This document shows positions 31,161 through 44,215 of a DNA stretch of 64,000 bases, piece after piece. The position numbers and the translations under genes were made by a program. A model generated the notes under the pieces. That model worked only from the letters and a program-made list of their open reading frames with translations. It searched no databases and was not told the origin of the DNA. Every line of letters starts with the position of its first letter. The stretch's first letter is position 1. This DNA comes from Deinandra increscens subsp. villosa (Eukaryota; Streptophyta; Magnoliopsida; Asterales; Asteraceae), in assembly GCA_039602395.1 (NCBI GenBank), contig JBCNJP010000017.1, positions 18,632,729 through 18,696,728 on the forward strand, written 5' to 3'.

Positions 31161-32062
31161 GGCAAGACCATAAATACAAGCAGGTCCAAATGATAAACTT
31201 CATTGTTAGGTTTGCCAGTGGTATTCGGGTTATCGGGTAGTAATTTTAATTTTATTAAAACCCATATACAAAGTATATTTTACCAAATATAGTTATTACT
31301 GATTATACTGGTTAATCAGATCACAGTAGCAGAAGCAATAATAATAATAAATTAGTATATTTATAAACAATGCGAAAACCAGTGACAATTAAACAGCAAG
31401 ATCAAATCACCATTGCACGCAGATACTAGATGAAATAAATATATATAAACATATTGCTATTTATATTTAAATATAATAAACAACAATAAGATAATATTGT
31501 GATCATTGAATATTACAATTATATTTAATAACAATATTATGGTTATATCTAATTAAAACCAGATTTAGATATAACTTGGTGATCAAGTCGAACAACTGTT
31601 CGAGACACCGAGGTTTAACGAGATATCACTAGAACGAAAACATACCGAGTGATCCTAGATCACGGCAAAAAGAAAAAAAAACGCACCGAGAGAAAAGCAC
31701 TACACGGCCGCAGGGAAACGACGGTGCGGTGGCAGTATGGAACACTAATCCTTAAGGATAATTGAAGTGTTGTCTATTTGGTTATAATTGAATTTCTTCA
31801 AGTTACCAGTTTATATTTGGTTAGAATTGAATTTCTTCAAGCTATCTATTTGGTTATAATTGAATTTCTTCAAGTTACCAGTTTATACTTCATGTTCATG
31901 TACAGTCCAAAATTAGGGAAATGCTTCCCTTTCCTTTGGATGGAAGTATGGGACACTAATCCCAAAGGATAATTGAAGTATATATCCAAGTGTAGTCAGT
32001 GGCAAGGATTACTTCTTGTTACTAGACTTGAATAGGCAAGATATGGATTAGAAGGGTTATCT
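31161..32062. other. AT-rich intergenic stretch with small direct repeats
   Basis: No gene. A roughly 30-bp direct repeat (ACACTAATCC...GGATAATTGAAGT) is at 31742 and 31951. A tandem repeat based on GGTTATAATTGAATTTCTTC spans about 31780-31880. It may be a remnant of an unidentified element. Confidence 0.45.
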
Positions 32063-32617
32063 TGTGACGCCCACTCCTAGACTTGGCTCTAGAAGGGGTC
32101 ACGAATCGGATTTACTCATGAACACAAGGTATTAACAGAGATAACTAAGCAGCGGAAATTTTAAACTTTTATTTGCCAAGTACTACAAAGTAAGAGATAA
32201 TTTACATAAGGAAATACTACGTTTTATTGCTATAACTATGCCAGCTTGCCAACACCCTCCTTCCGTCCGATAGCTTGCCCGTCTAATCCCTTATCACCAG
32301 GGCCTTCTCATAACTAGTCGAAGTCTCACCCTGACCTGACATACATACATTTTTGGAAAAGGTCAGCTTACGCTGGTGAGTTCTATATTTTAAAAGCTTT
32401 ACCTCAGCGTGAGCTTTAAAACCCTTGGACCTGCAAGATCCCTTTTTCACAGACATTTATCAAGTATAATATATATCACAATTATAAAACACATAATATT
32501 CCTTAACAGGAAACACACCATATAAAATCATTTATCCCGCTATCCCTTCCTACAACCCCAACATTTATTACCAGTGTAAACCCTGCTAATGTATAAGCAG
32601 AGAAACCATCTTTGCCG

Positions 32618-32821
32618 ACTGCCGAGTTTACCCCTCTAGGGTATTCCCTATAACGGTCAGTCGCCCCGCTTTCCCTTATTTGCTAACTGCCGAGTTTACC
32701 CTTCTAGGGCATTCCCTATAACGGACAGTTGCACCGCCTTCCCATATTTGCTTACTGCCGAGTTTACCCTTCTAGAGCATTCCCTATAACGGACAGTAGC
32801 TTTATCCCTTTTCTATTTGTA
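32618..32821. repeat. Three 68-bp tandem units, each hairpin-forming
   Basis: Units start ACTGCCGAGTTTACC at 32618, 32686 and 32754. Within each, ACTG-CCG can pair with CGG-N-CAGT about 35 bp downstream. Confidence 0.85.
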
Positions 32822-33353
32822 GTGGTCTCTAATCCCATTGAGCAACACTACCTCCTAACTCCCTCTGTACTACTACCCGCCCCTTAGTTAAATACCCAAG
32901 AGACTTAAGATTATTAGTAAACAGTGATAAGGTCTTCATATACTGCAACAAGTAGACATCTCCCAATTTATCGTTAGTGTATGTATACAGGGCGTATCCT
33001 CCACACTTCTGATATACTGGGTAACTAATATTATTATGTATATATATAGGAAGTACCAGTGGCGTATCCACCACATAATAATAAAGCAAATGCATCACCT
33101 GTTCTCATATAATCATACATATTCACTATAACGTTTACTAATAATTCCTTTATCACTTGACTATTTAATTTCGAAGCAAATATAACACATATCATATCAC
33201 AGTCATTATAATTACGTTATAACACGTACAATGATTTAATATCATTTTCATAACATATCGTATATATATATATTTCTATATATATTATCCCAAAAGCCTT
33301 TTAACAGTTTATTAATTCAAGATATTTCACGTATATGCATTTCCATAACAGTC

Positions 33354-33354
<1 letters not shown>

Positions 33355-33391
<37 letters not shown>
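33355..33391. repeat. (AT)n microsatellite
   Basis: A perfect run of about 18 AT units. A shorter TA run lies at about 33263-33290. Confidence 0.95.
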
Positions 33392-33394
<3 letters not shown>

Positions 33395-34816
33395 ATTTAA
33401 CAATAATTTAATAGTTCAATATATCCATTTATCAATTAGCACCTTAGCAATCTGATATATATTTACTCAAAGGTAATTCAATAGTTCAGATACGCAACAT
33501 TTCAGTTATAAATCATTTAGATGCATTTTATAACATTTGTATGTATATCAGCCCGAAAACATTTAAAATATTTAAGATATTTAAGAGTGGGCTCATAGAA
33601 CTCACCTTATGTCTTTAACTCGTTACACGAACGGAACTTCCGCAACGATTCCCGATTTAACCTAATTTGCGTATCGTATGGCGTTAACGCAAGGTTTTAT
33701 ACAATAAACACTTCCTATGTTTATTTTAACATGTTATTATCTTAATAATATTTAATTATTAAGTTTATCCCTTTTTAAAGGTCAAAATGACCAAAATGCC
33801 CTTTAGGCAGTTATCCTTTTCTTTTAATGATAATATGAAGACGCGCATTCCTATAAGTAAACGCTCACTCCGGGATTGCCCAGTTTTGGGATGCCATTGC
33901 CCAGATGAGATGGCGACACCCCCGCTTTTGCCAGAAACCCCAGAGTACAGGCGCTTACCCTTCCGGTCCGCACGAACTTCTAAATATCCGATTAACTCGG
34001 TATCTTTAATACTTTATTATTTCTCCATTTTAAACCCATATATGTTTATTATATATATAAACATGTTACCATACCAAAATTCAAGTCCCCAAACCCTCCG
34101 GATTATTTTATATTAAATAACCTTATTTCGAAACCCTAATTTCATAAAATTCCCATTTTATTGTCAAAACTCATTTTTATTCAAAACCGTCTTAGGGTAT
34201 TATCCATTATAACATTTTATAATATCCTTTAAAATGGCAAAGCTTAATTCAAAACCGTTTACTCGATTTGGGCAGAACCACGACATGAAAACCCTAATTT
34301 TTGACCCGTTTACAAAACCTTAACCAAACCTTTTCCAATTGTGAAATAAACTTAGGGCTTTCTTAAAACACATTAAATTAGGATTACCTACAAAAATTCA
34401 GACCCTAATTCCCACCCGATCACCTGATTTTATCAAAACAAGCTCAAGAACCCTAATTTTTGCATAGTTTTAGAAAGCATACTTAGAAATCAAATTAGCA
34501 AAAACTGAGATAGGTTATTGTAGATCATACCTAGAGAAGCTTGACTGCAGAAATTCGGATCCTAACTCTTTACCGTTTGAGAGAATTGGGCAGGCGAAGT
34601 TTCTGATTCGGAAAGTGGGTTTTTGGGTCGTTTTTGAGTAAATTCGTGAGATTAAATGCCGAATTCGACCTCAATTTATACTCATGATCTGCGCCTTAGG
34701 TCCCTACACGTGCCTATGTGAGTGTTCAAGCCAAATTGACGCGTATTAAGTCGAAACTTGGTCTGCAAGAACCGAATTCGTGGCCAAAATCGCACCAGCA
34801 CATGTTTCTGTCGAAG

Positions 34817-35316
34817 NNNNNNNNNNNNNNNNNNNNNNNNNNNNNNNNNNNNNNNNNNNNNNNNNNNNNNNNNNNNNNNNNNNNNNNNNNNNNNNNNNNN
34901 NNNNNNNNNNNNNNNNNNNNNNNNNNNNNNNNNNNNNNNNNNNNNNNNNNNNNNNNNNNNNNNNNNNNNNNNNNNNNNNNNNNNNNNNNNNNNNNNNNNN
35001 NNNNNNNNNNNNNNNNNNNNNNNNNNNNNNNNNNNNNNNNNNNNNNNNNNNNNNNNNNNNNNNNNNNNNNNNNNNNNNNNNNNNNNNNNNNNNNNNNNNN
35101 NNNNNNNNNNNNNNNNNNNNNNNNNNNNNNNNNNNNNNNNNNNNNNNNNNNNNNNNNNNNNNNNNNNNNNNNNNNNNNNNNNNNNNNNNNNNNNNNNNNN
35201 NNNNNNNNNNNNNNNNNNNNNNNNNNNNNNNNNNNNNNNNNNNNNNNNNNNNNNNNNNNNNNNNNNNNNNNNNNNNNNNNNNNNNNNNNNNNNNNNNNNN
35301 NNNNNNNNNNNNNNNN
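34817..35316. other. Assembly gap (500 N)
   Basis: Exactly 500 N; frames across it are artefacts. Confidence 0.99.
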
Positions 35317-35735
35317 GAAAACTTAAAACTAATTGTCCCAAAAAAATAAGAAGTTTCCGATCGTAAACACCCGTTTACGATTGAATCAGACAGCTGGATC
35401 GTAAACTCAGGTCATAAACAACTCCGGATCGTAACCTCGATCGTAAACGCTCAAAAATCGTATCTTGAAGTCGTAAACACCCTACAAACTCGTAATCGCG
35501 ATCGTAAACCCTTAAAAATGCAGTCTTGAAGTCGTAAACACCCTTTTGATGAAGAACACCGATCACAATCTTCAAAACCAGCCCAGAAACGATTGTAAAC
35601 ACCAAGAACACCAACCGTAAACTTCATAAGCAGCCCAGAAATGATCGTGAACTCCAAAAACTAACACAAGCCAACACCTTTTCCAGTTAAACACTCGAAT
35701 CCAATATCGTGGAACCTCGAATCAGGTGATTCTTA
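35317..35735 (-). repeat. Copia leader with GTTTACGATC array
   Basis: Downstream (on minus) of the LTR and primer-binding site. About eight GATCGTAAAC-type words, with further partial matches, lie between 35358 and 35640. No ORF. The body of the element continues into the gap. Confidence 0.65.
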
Positions 35736-35749
35736 GCTCTGATACCAAT
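35736..35749 (-). promoter_or_regulatory. Primer-binding site
   Basis: The minus strand reads ATTGGTATCAGAGC directly after the LTR. Confidence 0.88.
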
Positions 35750-36129
35750 TGTTGGTCCAGAAACAACAACCAAGCACGATAGCGTAAACACAAACAAGTA
35801 CGGAAACCTTGTTTGTGAGTGATTCGAGAAGAAGATGATAAAAAGACAAGATTTAAGATGAAGAACAAGCAACAGAATCAAGTCTTGAATGAAGAACAAT
35901 TAATCTTCTTGTATAACCGGGTTTGCGATCGTAAATATGAGAAGAACACAGAAATCGTAATCAGCAAACTTATCATTAATCATAAACACTTGGGTATTTA
36001 TACAAGTCCTACAAAAGCCCTAGTAGAAATGTAAACCCATAAGCCCAACAAGCCCAAATCATAAACATATTAAGCCCAAAACAAATAAGCCCAATCTAAT
36101 GTTCATGCCTGATAAAGTATAGCCCAACA
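35750..36129 (-). repeat. Copia-type LTR (5' LTR, minus orientation)
   Basis: The minus strand runs TGTTGGGCTATAC to GGACCAACA, 380 bp, with GTATAAATA near 36003-35995. It inserted into the Tat element F, whose RNase H continues at 36130. Confidence 0.88.
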
Positions 36130-37773
36130 CCCCCAGGCTGTTAGGTGTGGGTTCCGGGCGACTAACAATGACGCGAAGTATGAAGCCCTGATTGCCGGCC
36201 TATAATTAGCCTTGCATCTTGGGATCCAGAACATCCAGGTATACGTCGACTCCCTACTTTTAACTAATCACTTTAATGGAACTTATGCAGTGAAAGGGGA
36301 GAAACTGGCCAAGTACCTAGAAATCGTGAAGGCTATATCCCAGTATTTCCAAATTTTCGACATTCAGCAAGTACCCAGGGATGAAAATGCCGAAGCAGAT
36401 GCACTGGTGAACCTGGGGTCAGCATTCAAAGCAATCGAGGATACACATATCCCTATAATCCACATACTAAGTCCAGTAATCAACCAACAAGAGAACCCAG
36501 AAGATACTGATTCTGGGGGCAAGGTCTTAGCATCCGATACCCAGGATGCACAACATCCTAATCCCCGGAATAACCCGTCATCCTGGACCAAACCTGTTAT
36601 AAATTATCTACAGGATGGCTCCATCCCAAAAGAAGAAAATGATACTAGACTATTCAAAACCAGAATGGCCAGGTACGTTCTCATTAAAGGTAAATTATAT
36701 AAAAAATCTATTGTAGGAACATACTTGAGATGCTTGGAAGATGACGAAGCCTTAGAAGTACTTAAAGATATCCACGAAGGTGATTGTGGAAATCATACAG
36801 GGGGCAGGTCCCTAATGTCTAATATCCTGAGGACATGCTACTTTTGGCCATCATTGAGAAAGGATTCCCAGGATTTCGCCCTCAAATGCGACGCTTGTCA
36901 GAGACACGCCAACATTCCCCATCAACATGCTGAACCCATGCATCTGATCCCTGCATCCTGGCCCTTTATGAAATGGGGAATGGACATTGTGGGAAAGCTA
37001 CCTAGGGTGCCGGGAGGCAAAGTCTTCATGTTAGCCATGACTGACTACTTCTCAAAATGGATAGAGACTGAAGCGTATGTCCAAGTCAGAAAAAAATAAG
37101 TCATCTCATTTATCAAAAGGAACATCATAACGAGATTCGGCATACCATCTAAAATAGTGTGTGAAAGTTGGGGGATAAAAATGATAACCTCTACACCAGT
37201 GCATCCTCAGGCTAATGGCCAAGCAGAGTCTAGCAACAAGATCATCATTAACAATTTGAAGAAAAGACTCAAGGAGAAAAAAGGAAAATGGGCGGAAGAA
37301 CTACCATTAGAATTATGGGCTGATAGGACTACATTCAAGAACGCCACAGGCCAGACCCCATTTTCCTTGGTCTTTGGTATAGAAGCAGTCATTCCAACAG
37401 AAATGGTGGTCCCAACATTCAGGGTTATCAGTCAGACCCAGGATGCAAATAATGAATCTCTGGCTGACGACTTAGACACCGTGGATGAACTACGAGAACA
37501 AGCTGCTTGGAGAATGGGCGTATATCAACAAAGGATCTCTAAGACCTACAACAAACATGTAAGGATACGAAGATTCAGGGTAGGAGACTTGGTTCTAAGG
37601 AAGGCATTTCAGAACACAACGAATCCAGGGGATGGTAAGTTAGCTCCTTAATGGGAAGGTCCCTACTTAATCGACTCAGAGGCAGGTAAGGGGGCATATT
37701 GGCTTGCCAACATGGATGGTGAATTACTGCCAAGACCGTGGAATGAAATTCATTTGAAAGCCTATTTTATGTA
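36130..37773 (+). pseudogene. Tat-lineage Gypsy pol remnant: second RNase H and integrase (element F)
   Basis: It starts in the extra, Tat-specific RNase H (FRATNNDAKYEALIAGL), goes on through YVDSLLLTNHFNGTY and DENAEADAL, then the integrase zinc region (H...H, CDACQRHA) and core (MDIVGKLPRVPGGKVFMLA). The C-terminal RVGDLVLRKAFQN block follows. Stops are at 36203-36205, 37097-37099 and about 37649. A deletion of about 15 codons removed the integrase segment around the second catalytic aspartate (near 37160). Everything upstream is missing, replaced by the copia LTR. It is homologous to 51440-53130 of element G. Inactive. Confidence 0.88.
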
Positions 37774-39056
37774 AGTATAGTGCCCAGGATGCTACATCCC
37801 AGGTATGTCTCCTAACTAATGAACTGATTGAGGTATCTCTCCAGTATTTTTTGTTATTATCGAATGCTTTTGTTATATTGTTATTTTAGCTGTTTTTATG
37901 ATTTTCCATGGAAATTACTAACTCCTTTGGTTGAGGTACTTGGATGAAAGCAGATAACTAACCCTGGATGCATGAAGCCAGGGATGTGTTTCTCCTAAGT
38001 TAGAGACTGGCCATCTCTCCTCTGTTTAAGGTATCTAGTGTACCTTCGAAGGTTTGAGAGGATATCATATCTCCTACGTTTGGGTAATCGCCTGTAGCAC
38101 ACGACCCCCGCCTGTAGCGCACGTTAACCCACATATTGGACCCATGATTATGGGATCGACCTGTGTTGACAACATGGGCGACAACCTCATAATTTATGGA
38201 CATATGGGGGTTCCTTAACGTTTTTGGTGTTTTCACACCAACATAAGACACACGAGGCAATACCCTAGTTTGCCGGTTCGGCTCGAGGTGGACCCTAGAA
38301 TTCGCCAGTACGGCACCGGGCATAACCTAGTTCGCCGGATCGGCACCAGGTTTAACCACATGATTTTTGGGCTTAACCCTAGGATTTTTGGGCTTGACTC
38401 CAGGATTTTTGGGCTTAACCTCAGGATTTTTGGGCTTAACCTCAGGATTTTTGGGCTTGACCCCAAGATTTTTGGGCATGACCCCAGGATTTTTAGGTTC
38501 GACCCTAGTATGATTGGATCTAGCCCCAGGATTTTTGGGTTTGATCTCAGTTGTTAAAATTTATTCCTGATATGTGCAGGATCTATTTGAGTAATCATGG
38601 CCTAGGATGGCATGGCAATGCCAAATCCTAGGATTTCGACGTTGGTTAAACAACAACTTAGGTTGTTACTGAGCATTCAGAAGTGGAACTGAACTAAGGG
38701 CAGAAGAAATTATTTGTTTGCACAAGAAAGAGTTTTGTATTCGGGGTCTATCCCAAGATGTAAAAGGTATGGATTATTTTCTTAACATTCTTATCATATT
38801 TGTGTATTTGTTTGTGCAGAAGAGTTAAAGATATCATGCAAGCATATAGTTCAAAAGCAAATGTTTATAAAGGGTAACCACCCCTTGGTTGGAGCAAACT
38901 GTCCAACCACCTCAGGGTGGCTTAAAATCAAAACCACAGGTACTAAGCCCGTGGGTGGAGCATAGTAACACCAGGAATTAAACCTCCGACAACCATACAA
39001 AAGACATTGTTTAAAAAGTTTCACAATAAACAAAGAAAGAGATAAAAGACCGTGGA
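37774..39056 (+). other. Post-pol spacer of element F
   Basis: Non-coding between integrase and the antisense gene. It shares a conserved block with element G (37996-38130 versus 53290-53430) and contains a 21-bp tandem repeat (38361-38550). The rest shows nothing recognisable. Confidence 0.6.
38361..38550. repeat. Nine 21-bp tandem units (GGATTTTTGGGCTTAACCC)
   Basis: Nine units in exact 21-bp register across 189 bp. Because 21 is a multiple of three, heptapeptide-like repeats are open on both strands, but no longer gene contains them. Confidence 0.9.
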
Positions 39057-39930
39057 TTATTGAACAGTACCCACGGCTGCCGCATCATTGGCGCCTTCAC
39101 CACCTTCCTTCATAGGTTCATCACCAGCACCCTTCTTGCCTCCAGCATCCTCGGCCATCGGCTGCCCTTCTCCAGTCCCAAATTTGGATACGCCAGCAAG
39201 CAGGGTCATCTCAGCACTCTGGGCCTCAACAGCCTCGTACCCTTGGGGAACTGAACCACCCAGGGCACGCAACTGCTTGAGCCACATGGACACAGTCCAG
39301 TTGGGGCAGGTGTGACCCTCATCCTTGGCCTCCTTGGCCATCTTCAGATTGGTCTGCAACACTGAGATCATGGCCGAGTTCCTGGACGTCTCCACATATT
39401 CCTTCAGGGTCTTCTCATGCTGGTCCCGAGTCTCCACTACCTTCTTCTCGTTTTCGAGCAGCAGCTTTTGAACCTTGTCATGCTGGGCCTTGGCCCTGGA
39501 TGCTTCTTTGTTAGCCTGGGCGACGCTGGATTTCAGAGTATCAGACTCGGCGGCGCGCCTCTCGGCGGCCTCAAGCAGCTCCAGAAGATGGGAAGTAGCC
39601 TGCAAAAAGGTAAATATAGGATGGAAGTTAATTTTGTATCTGACTATGAAACGCAAGAAAAGCAGGAACAACCAAAGGTACCTGATGGGCGACGACCTCA
39701 GCATGCTGCACAAGCTCCTGGGGAGACATCTCAGCCAGGGGATGTTGGGCAGTAACGGTGCTGGATCCTCGGGTCTTCCTCTTCATACCTGATGCCCTAG
39801 ATGTGGTAGCCTTGGATGCTGGAGTAGGCTCGGCCTTAACGGTGCTCAATATTACAAGATCCTGGTCGTCAGATAACTTAGAGGAGAGGGCGGCTTCGAG
39901 GTAGTCGATGTCATAAGCAGGGGCAGCTAC

Positions 39931-40284
39931 TGTTAGAGCATATTCCTATGCTAGCTTTTGTGTCTCGTGTATTGTATCTAATCTAGAGCATCTGTGTGAG
40001 TGATATAGTCACTGGCCATACCATATGCACCGTCGGACCAGATGGTCGGCGACCAGGTCGTAGGTGGTCCGCCGGCCAGTTTCTTAGTGACTATAAATAG
40101 TTCATAGAGAGAGAGCTCATGAGTCAGTTCTGTAATTTCATATCTCTTAACTGTGTGTTTCTCAAGGTGTTTCTCTCTCTACATTGTATCTCTAAGTGAA
40201 TCAATAAAGCGAAGCTTTATTTACATCGTGTTCATTCTCTGATTACTGAATCATGCAGTAGTAAGATCGTCTCAGTGATTTACA
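39931..40284 (+). repeat. 5' LTR of gag-only element A
   Basis: TGTTAGAGCATATTCCTATG to CAGTGATTTACA. TATA box TATAAATA at 40092-40099. The primer-binding site TGGTATCAGAGC is at 40287-40298. Confidence 0.93.
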
Positions 40285-40544
40285 AGTGGTATCAGAGCTT
40301 TCCAGGTTGCTCTACTGCTGTGATTTGGTAAGTTTTCGAACTTTTAGAGAAAGAAAGCTTGGGTTTCTTCACATTTTCATCAAATTCTTCCAATTCCGAG
40401 TGTTTCTGTGATGAAAAATGATTTCTGAGTGTTTCTGGAGTGATTTCGCACCTTCCTGATCCATTTTCTAGCTCAAAACGTCAAAAATTAAAAAAAAAAA
40501 CAGTCTAAATCCGCGTCGAACGCGTTTGGTCTGCTCGACGAACT

Positions 40545-40790
40545 GTTGGTCCTGGCGCGAGGCAATCTTCATCAATCTGGTCCGCGGCAGTTACAGCGTA
40601 CCATTTGGTTCGCCGTACCAAAATTTGGTCCGCCGTATCAAAATCTGATCCGCTGGAGATATCTGGTCCGCTTCTGGTCCGTTGAGCTGATTTGATCCGG
40701 AAGTGGTCCGCAGGTACAAATTTTGATCCGCTAATTTGATCTGGTACGGAGGTTGGTCCGCTGGAAGTGTTGGTCCGCTGGCAGAAAACA
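40545..40790 (+). repeat. Array of GGTCCGC / GATCCGC words in the leader of element A
   Basis: About a dozen copies of T(G/C)(G/A)TCCGC(C/T)G-type words between the primer-binding site and gag, including a CTGGTACGGAGG variant. It is the counterpart of 17970-18262. Confidence 0.78.
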
Positions 40791-40988
40791 TATCTTCACT
40801 AAAACTGACGTAACTTGCAAACCGTTTGGAGTTACGGAACCCAATACCAGCCAAAACGTTCGTCTTTCCGAGATCTAGACGTGTACTAACCTGAAAGGTC
40901 TGTACCTCCCAGTTTGACCCCCAAAATCCGCTTTGAAGACGCCCGTTTTTCAGTTTTAAGTTTTCGCGTTCGGTATTGAAATTTCAAA

Positions 40989-43900
40989 ATGAGTGATTTC
41001 TATGCAATGACTGCTGCTCAAACATCGGTTCAAGCCATGTTGAACTATGATAACGAGATAGGAACAACTCAAAAAGTTCCTAAATTGCTAAGACTTGAAG
41101 ATTATCACAATTGGAGAAGTCGGTTTGAATCTTACATTTATTCGCAAGATATTGAGAGTTGGATTCCAATTGAGAAAGAATATGAATATCCGATGATAAG
41201 TCCCAACAAACCAAAGATGATTAGTAGTTTCGATGCTGATGAACGGAAATTTTTTGCTCGAGAAAAGAAAACATATAGTTATCTTACAATGGCCTTACCA
41301 AAAGATCTAATGCATCAATTTAAGCAATATACAACGGCTAAGGAGTTGTGGGATGCTATTGAAGAGAGATGTACGGGTAATGATCAATACAAAAACACTC
41401 GAAAGAAAGTTTTGAAGAAAGAGTTTGATAATTTCAGGCACTGCGAGAATGAGAAAATTCCAGATTTGATTGCTCGATTTTCTCATTTGATAAATGAACT
41501 TGATGTTGTAGGAGTCAAGAAAGATAGTGATGAATTGAAAGAGAAAATTCTGGAAGCTTTACCAGAAAAATGGGAAAATTATGTGATGATGTTGACAAAT
41601 GATCCAAATTATTCAAATTGGACATTCAATCAAATAACTAGCAAATTACAAGCTCGTGAGATGGAATTGCTGGTGAAGAAATCTGCACATCCTACAGTTC
41701 AAAATCCTGAATTGTACTTTGGGGAAAATAATGCTACCGTTCATGCTAAGGCAAAGTCACATGCTATTTCAAGCAGTAATCTGCCGGTAACAGCTTTTCT
41801 TGCTGGGCATTCTGAAAATTCTGGTTATTCTCCAGGGTGTCGTTTTACCATTCCTGATAGATCAACAAATAATTCGCATCCTGCTCAATCAACTGAAGAA
41901 TTGGCTGCATTATTATCTGCTTTTATATCTTCGTCGTCTGGATCGATATTTGGTCAAGTTAGTGATGCTGGTTTGAGTGGAACTGAGTTAGAACAGCTGG
42001 ATGATGATCAATTGGCTGAATTAGATCTGCATTGGCAATTTGCAATGATGGTTGAAAAAGGAAGACGATTTATCAAGAAACATGGGAAGAATTCTTTTGT
42101 TCCAGGAAGTAGAAAACTGGGTTTGGATAAATCTAAAGTAAAATGTTACAATTGTTCCAAGGTTGGACATTTTGCTCGTGAGTGTTCTCAATCATCATCT
42201 GATAAAGGTAAATCTGATAAGCATGACGCAAAAGCTATGATGGCTCAAGCTCAAGCAGATAAAGAATTTGATGAATGGTCAAAACAATTTGACAAATCAC
42301 CTATTGCTTTGACTGCTATTCAAGATACTTGTGCAGAACCAGATGAATTTTGTTATATCAACGGTCAATCTGTGGCTTTAATGGCAAATGTTGAAGTTGA
42401 ATCAAGTGGGTATACGTCTGAGATCACTACATCTGAAACAAGTGATTCCGAAGTTAGTGGGTATGAGTCAACTTGTGAATTTTGTGCTGCAAAGGATAGG
42501 AAAATTCGTGAATTGGTTCAAGAAAAGGAAGGATTAATTGTTGAGAGAACCAAGAAGGAAACAAAATTAGAAAGTTTCAGGAAGCAGGTTGAAAATTCTG
42601 ATGAGATTTTCAAGATAAATGAGAAATTAATCGCCGAAAAGAATGTTTTGAAGGAAGAGTTGATGGCCGTTCACGATAAATTGAATGAGTTCATTAGTGC
42701 CGATAAAGAACAGATTTTGAAGTTACAAACTGATAATGAAGAGTTGGTCAAAAGTGTTGAGAAATGGAAGAGTGAAGCAAAAGATGCAATTGATGATTTT
42801 GATAATTTGTTCACGAAATCAACTACAAAAGTTGAATTGTTGCAGAAGTCTTATGATGATCTCAAGGAAGAATTTGATAAAGTTGTTGCTGCAGAAAATC
42901 AACATCAATTGGTTCATTCTGAGTTGCAAGACAAAGTGATCAGTTTGAAAGGAGAAAATCAGTTGTTGAAACGAAATATTGAGATTTCATGAGGGCCGAG
43001 TGAAGAAAATTACTCAAGAAGTGTATGATGCCCATGATCAGATGCGACAGGAAAAGTTTCGGTTTAATACAGCTTCAGAGCAATTAATTGAATCAGAAAA
43101 AGCATTGGGTGAAGCTCAAAAGAAAATATCTGATCTGAATGTTGAAGTGTTGGATCTTAAAAGACAGTTGAATAATTTGAAGAATTCACATTCTTTCACG
43201 AGTTACTTGTGTAAAGATGAGAATTTCAAGAAGGTTTTTGGGAGTGAAGAATATAATCAGATTCCACATCCGGTTATTGAATCTGATGCACTTGCTGACA
43301 TTCAAATTTCAGCTCTAACTGGTGATTATTCTGAATTTGTTGCGAAGAAGTCTGAATTGAAGAAATCACAGAAATCAAAGATGAACGTGGAACAAGAGGA
43401 GAGTTTGGTTGATAATTTTCCAACAAAGTTTGTTTCAGGTGGTTTTATTTCAGAAAAGGGAGTTGGTTCTGTTGGAAAAGAATTGGAGAAGGATGACAAG
43501 CAGTTGCAAGAAGAAAAGTTTGCTGCTAAGCTGGTTGAAGCTAACAAACTAAAGGATATTAAAGCTTCATTTAACCAAGTTGCTAAATCTGGTTCTTCAA
43601 GTTCTCAAATAGATCTATCCAAGTTACCTGGTTACAAACAAGCTGTGGTTTGGGAAGTGAAGGCAAGAAGGTTACAAGAAGCAAGAAGAACATGTCCAGA
43701 AGCAAAGCAAAGAAAGATACAAACTTGGATCAAATATATCATCTGGCTCAAGTATTCATTTCAACGATGGAGAAAGGATTTGGAGGGAAGCAAAAGACGA
43801 AAGTTTCATCTGAAAGTTCTCCGAAAGAATTTTCTTCATCTGGTTCTAATGCTACTCCTCGAAGTCCTACTTCCAAATGGGTACACAAGAATCGGTTTCA

Positions 43901-44215
43901 ACCATTTGATGATTCTTATGATAGTCATTTGATTCTGATGATATGTGTCATACAAGTTCAGGACAAACGACACACCGAAACGATCTTATCGTTTGTGCTA
44001 TCAATGTCGCCGACCAGGGCCACATGGCACACGATTGTCCTGAAACTGCAAAAAGAATTCATTTTCAGATAAATCTGCCACATTTATCGATGAATCAGGC
44101 AGACTTTTTACTGAGTCCACACCGTCTAACACTAAGTCTAAAAAGAAACAATTTTTTAAATTTGATTCAAGTGTTGAAGGTTCATCACCGTGATGATGAC
44201 TCGGTTAAAACATGA
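40989..44215 (+). pseudogene. Frameshifted Gag of gag-only element A
   Basis: The frame is open from the conserved start MSDFYAMTAAQTSVQ at 40989 to 42992 (667 codons). It includes the Gag core (LEDYHNWRSRFESYI, AKELWDAIEERCTG), the zinc knuckle CYNCSKVGHFAREC and the start of the coiled coil. The homologous protein then continues in other frames: 42979-43640, from about 43650, and from about 43943, where the second knuckle C(Y)QC..GHMAHDC is recognisable only after shifts. At least three frameshifts separate it from the intact 1077-residue relative. It could still make a truncated Gag with one knuckle. Confidence 0.85.

Larger units (their letters stand above)
32063..34816 (-). repeat. Chromovirus-type LTR in minus orientation, running into the gap
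   Basis: The minus strand ends GGGCGTCACA, resembling the GGGTGTGACA end of the LTR at 28365-31160. Both also have a gcGGAA-type stretch near that end and GGTGAGTT-type words. There is no ORF of interest. The other end and any internal region fall in the gap. It contains a 68-bp tandem repeat and an AT microsatellite. Confidence 0.5.

Noticed and set aside
36212..37099. Functional integrase gene
   Set aside because: Stops and a deletion across the second catalytic aspartate region make it inactive.
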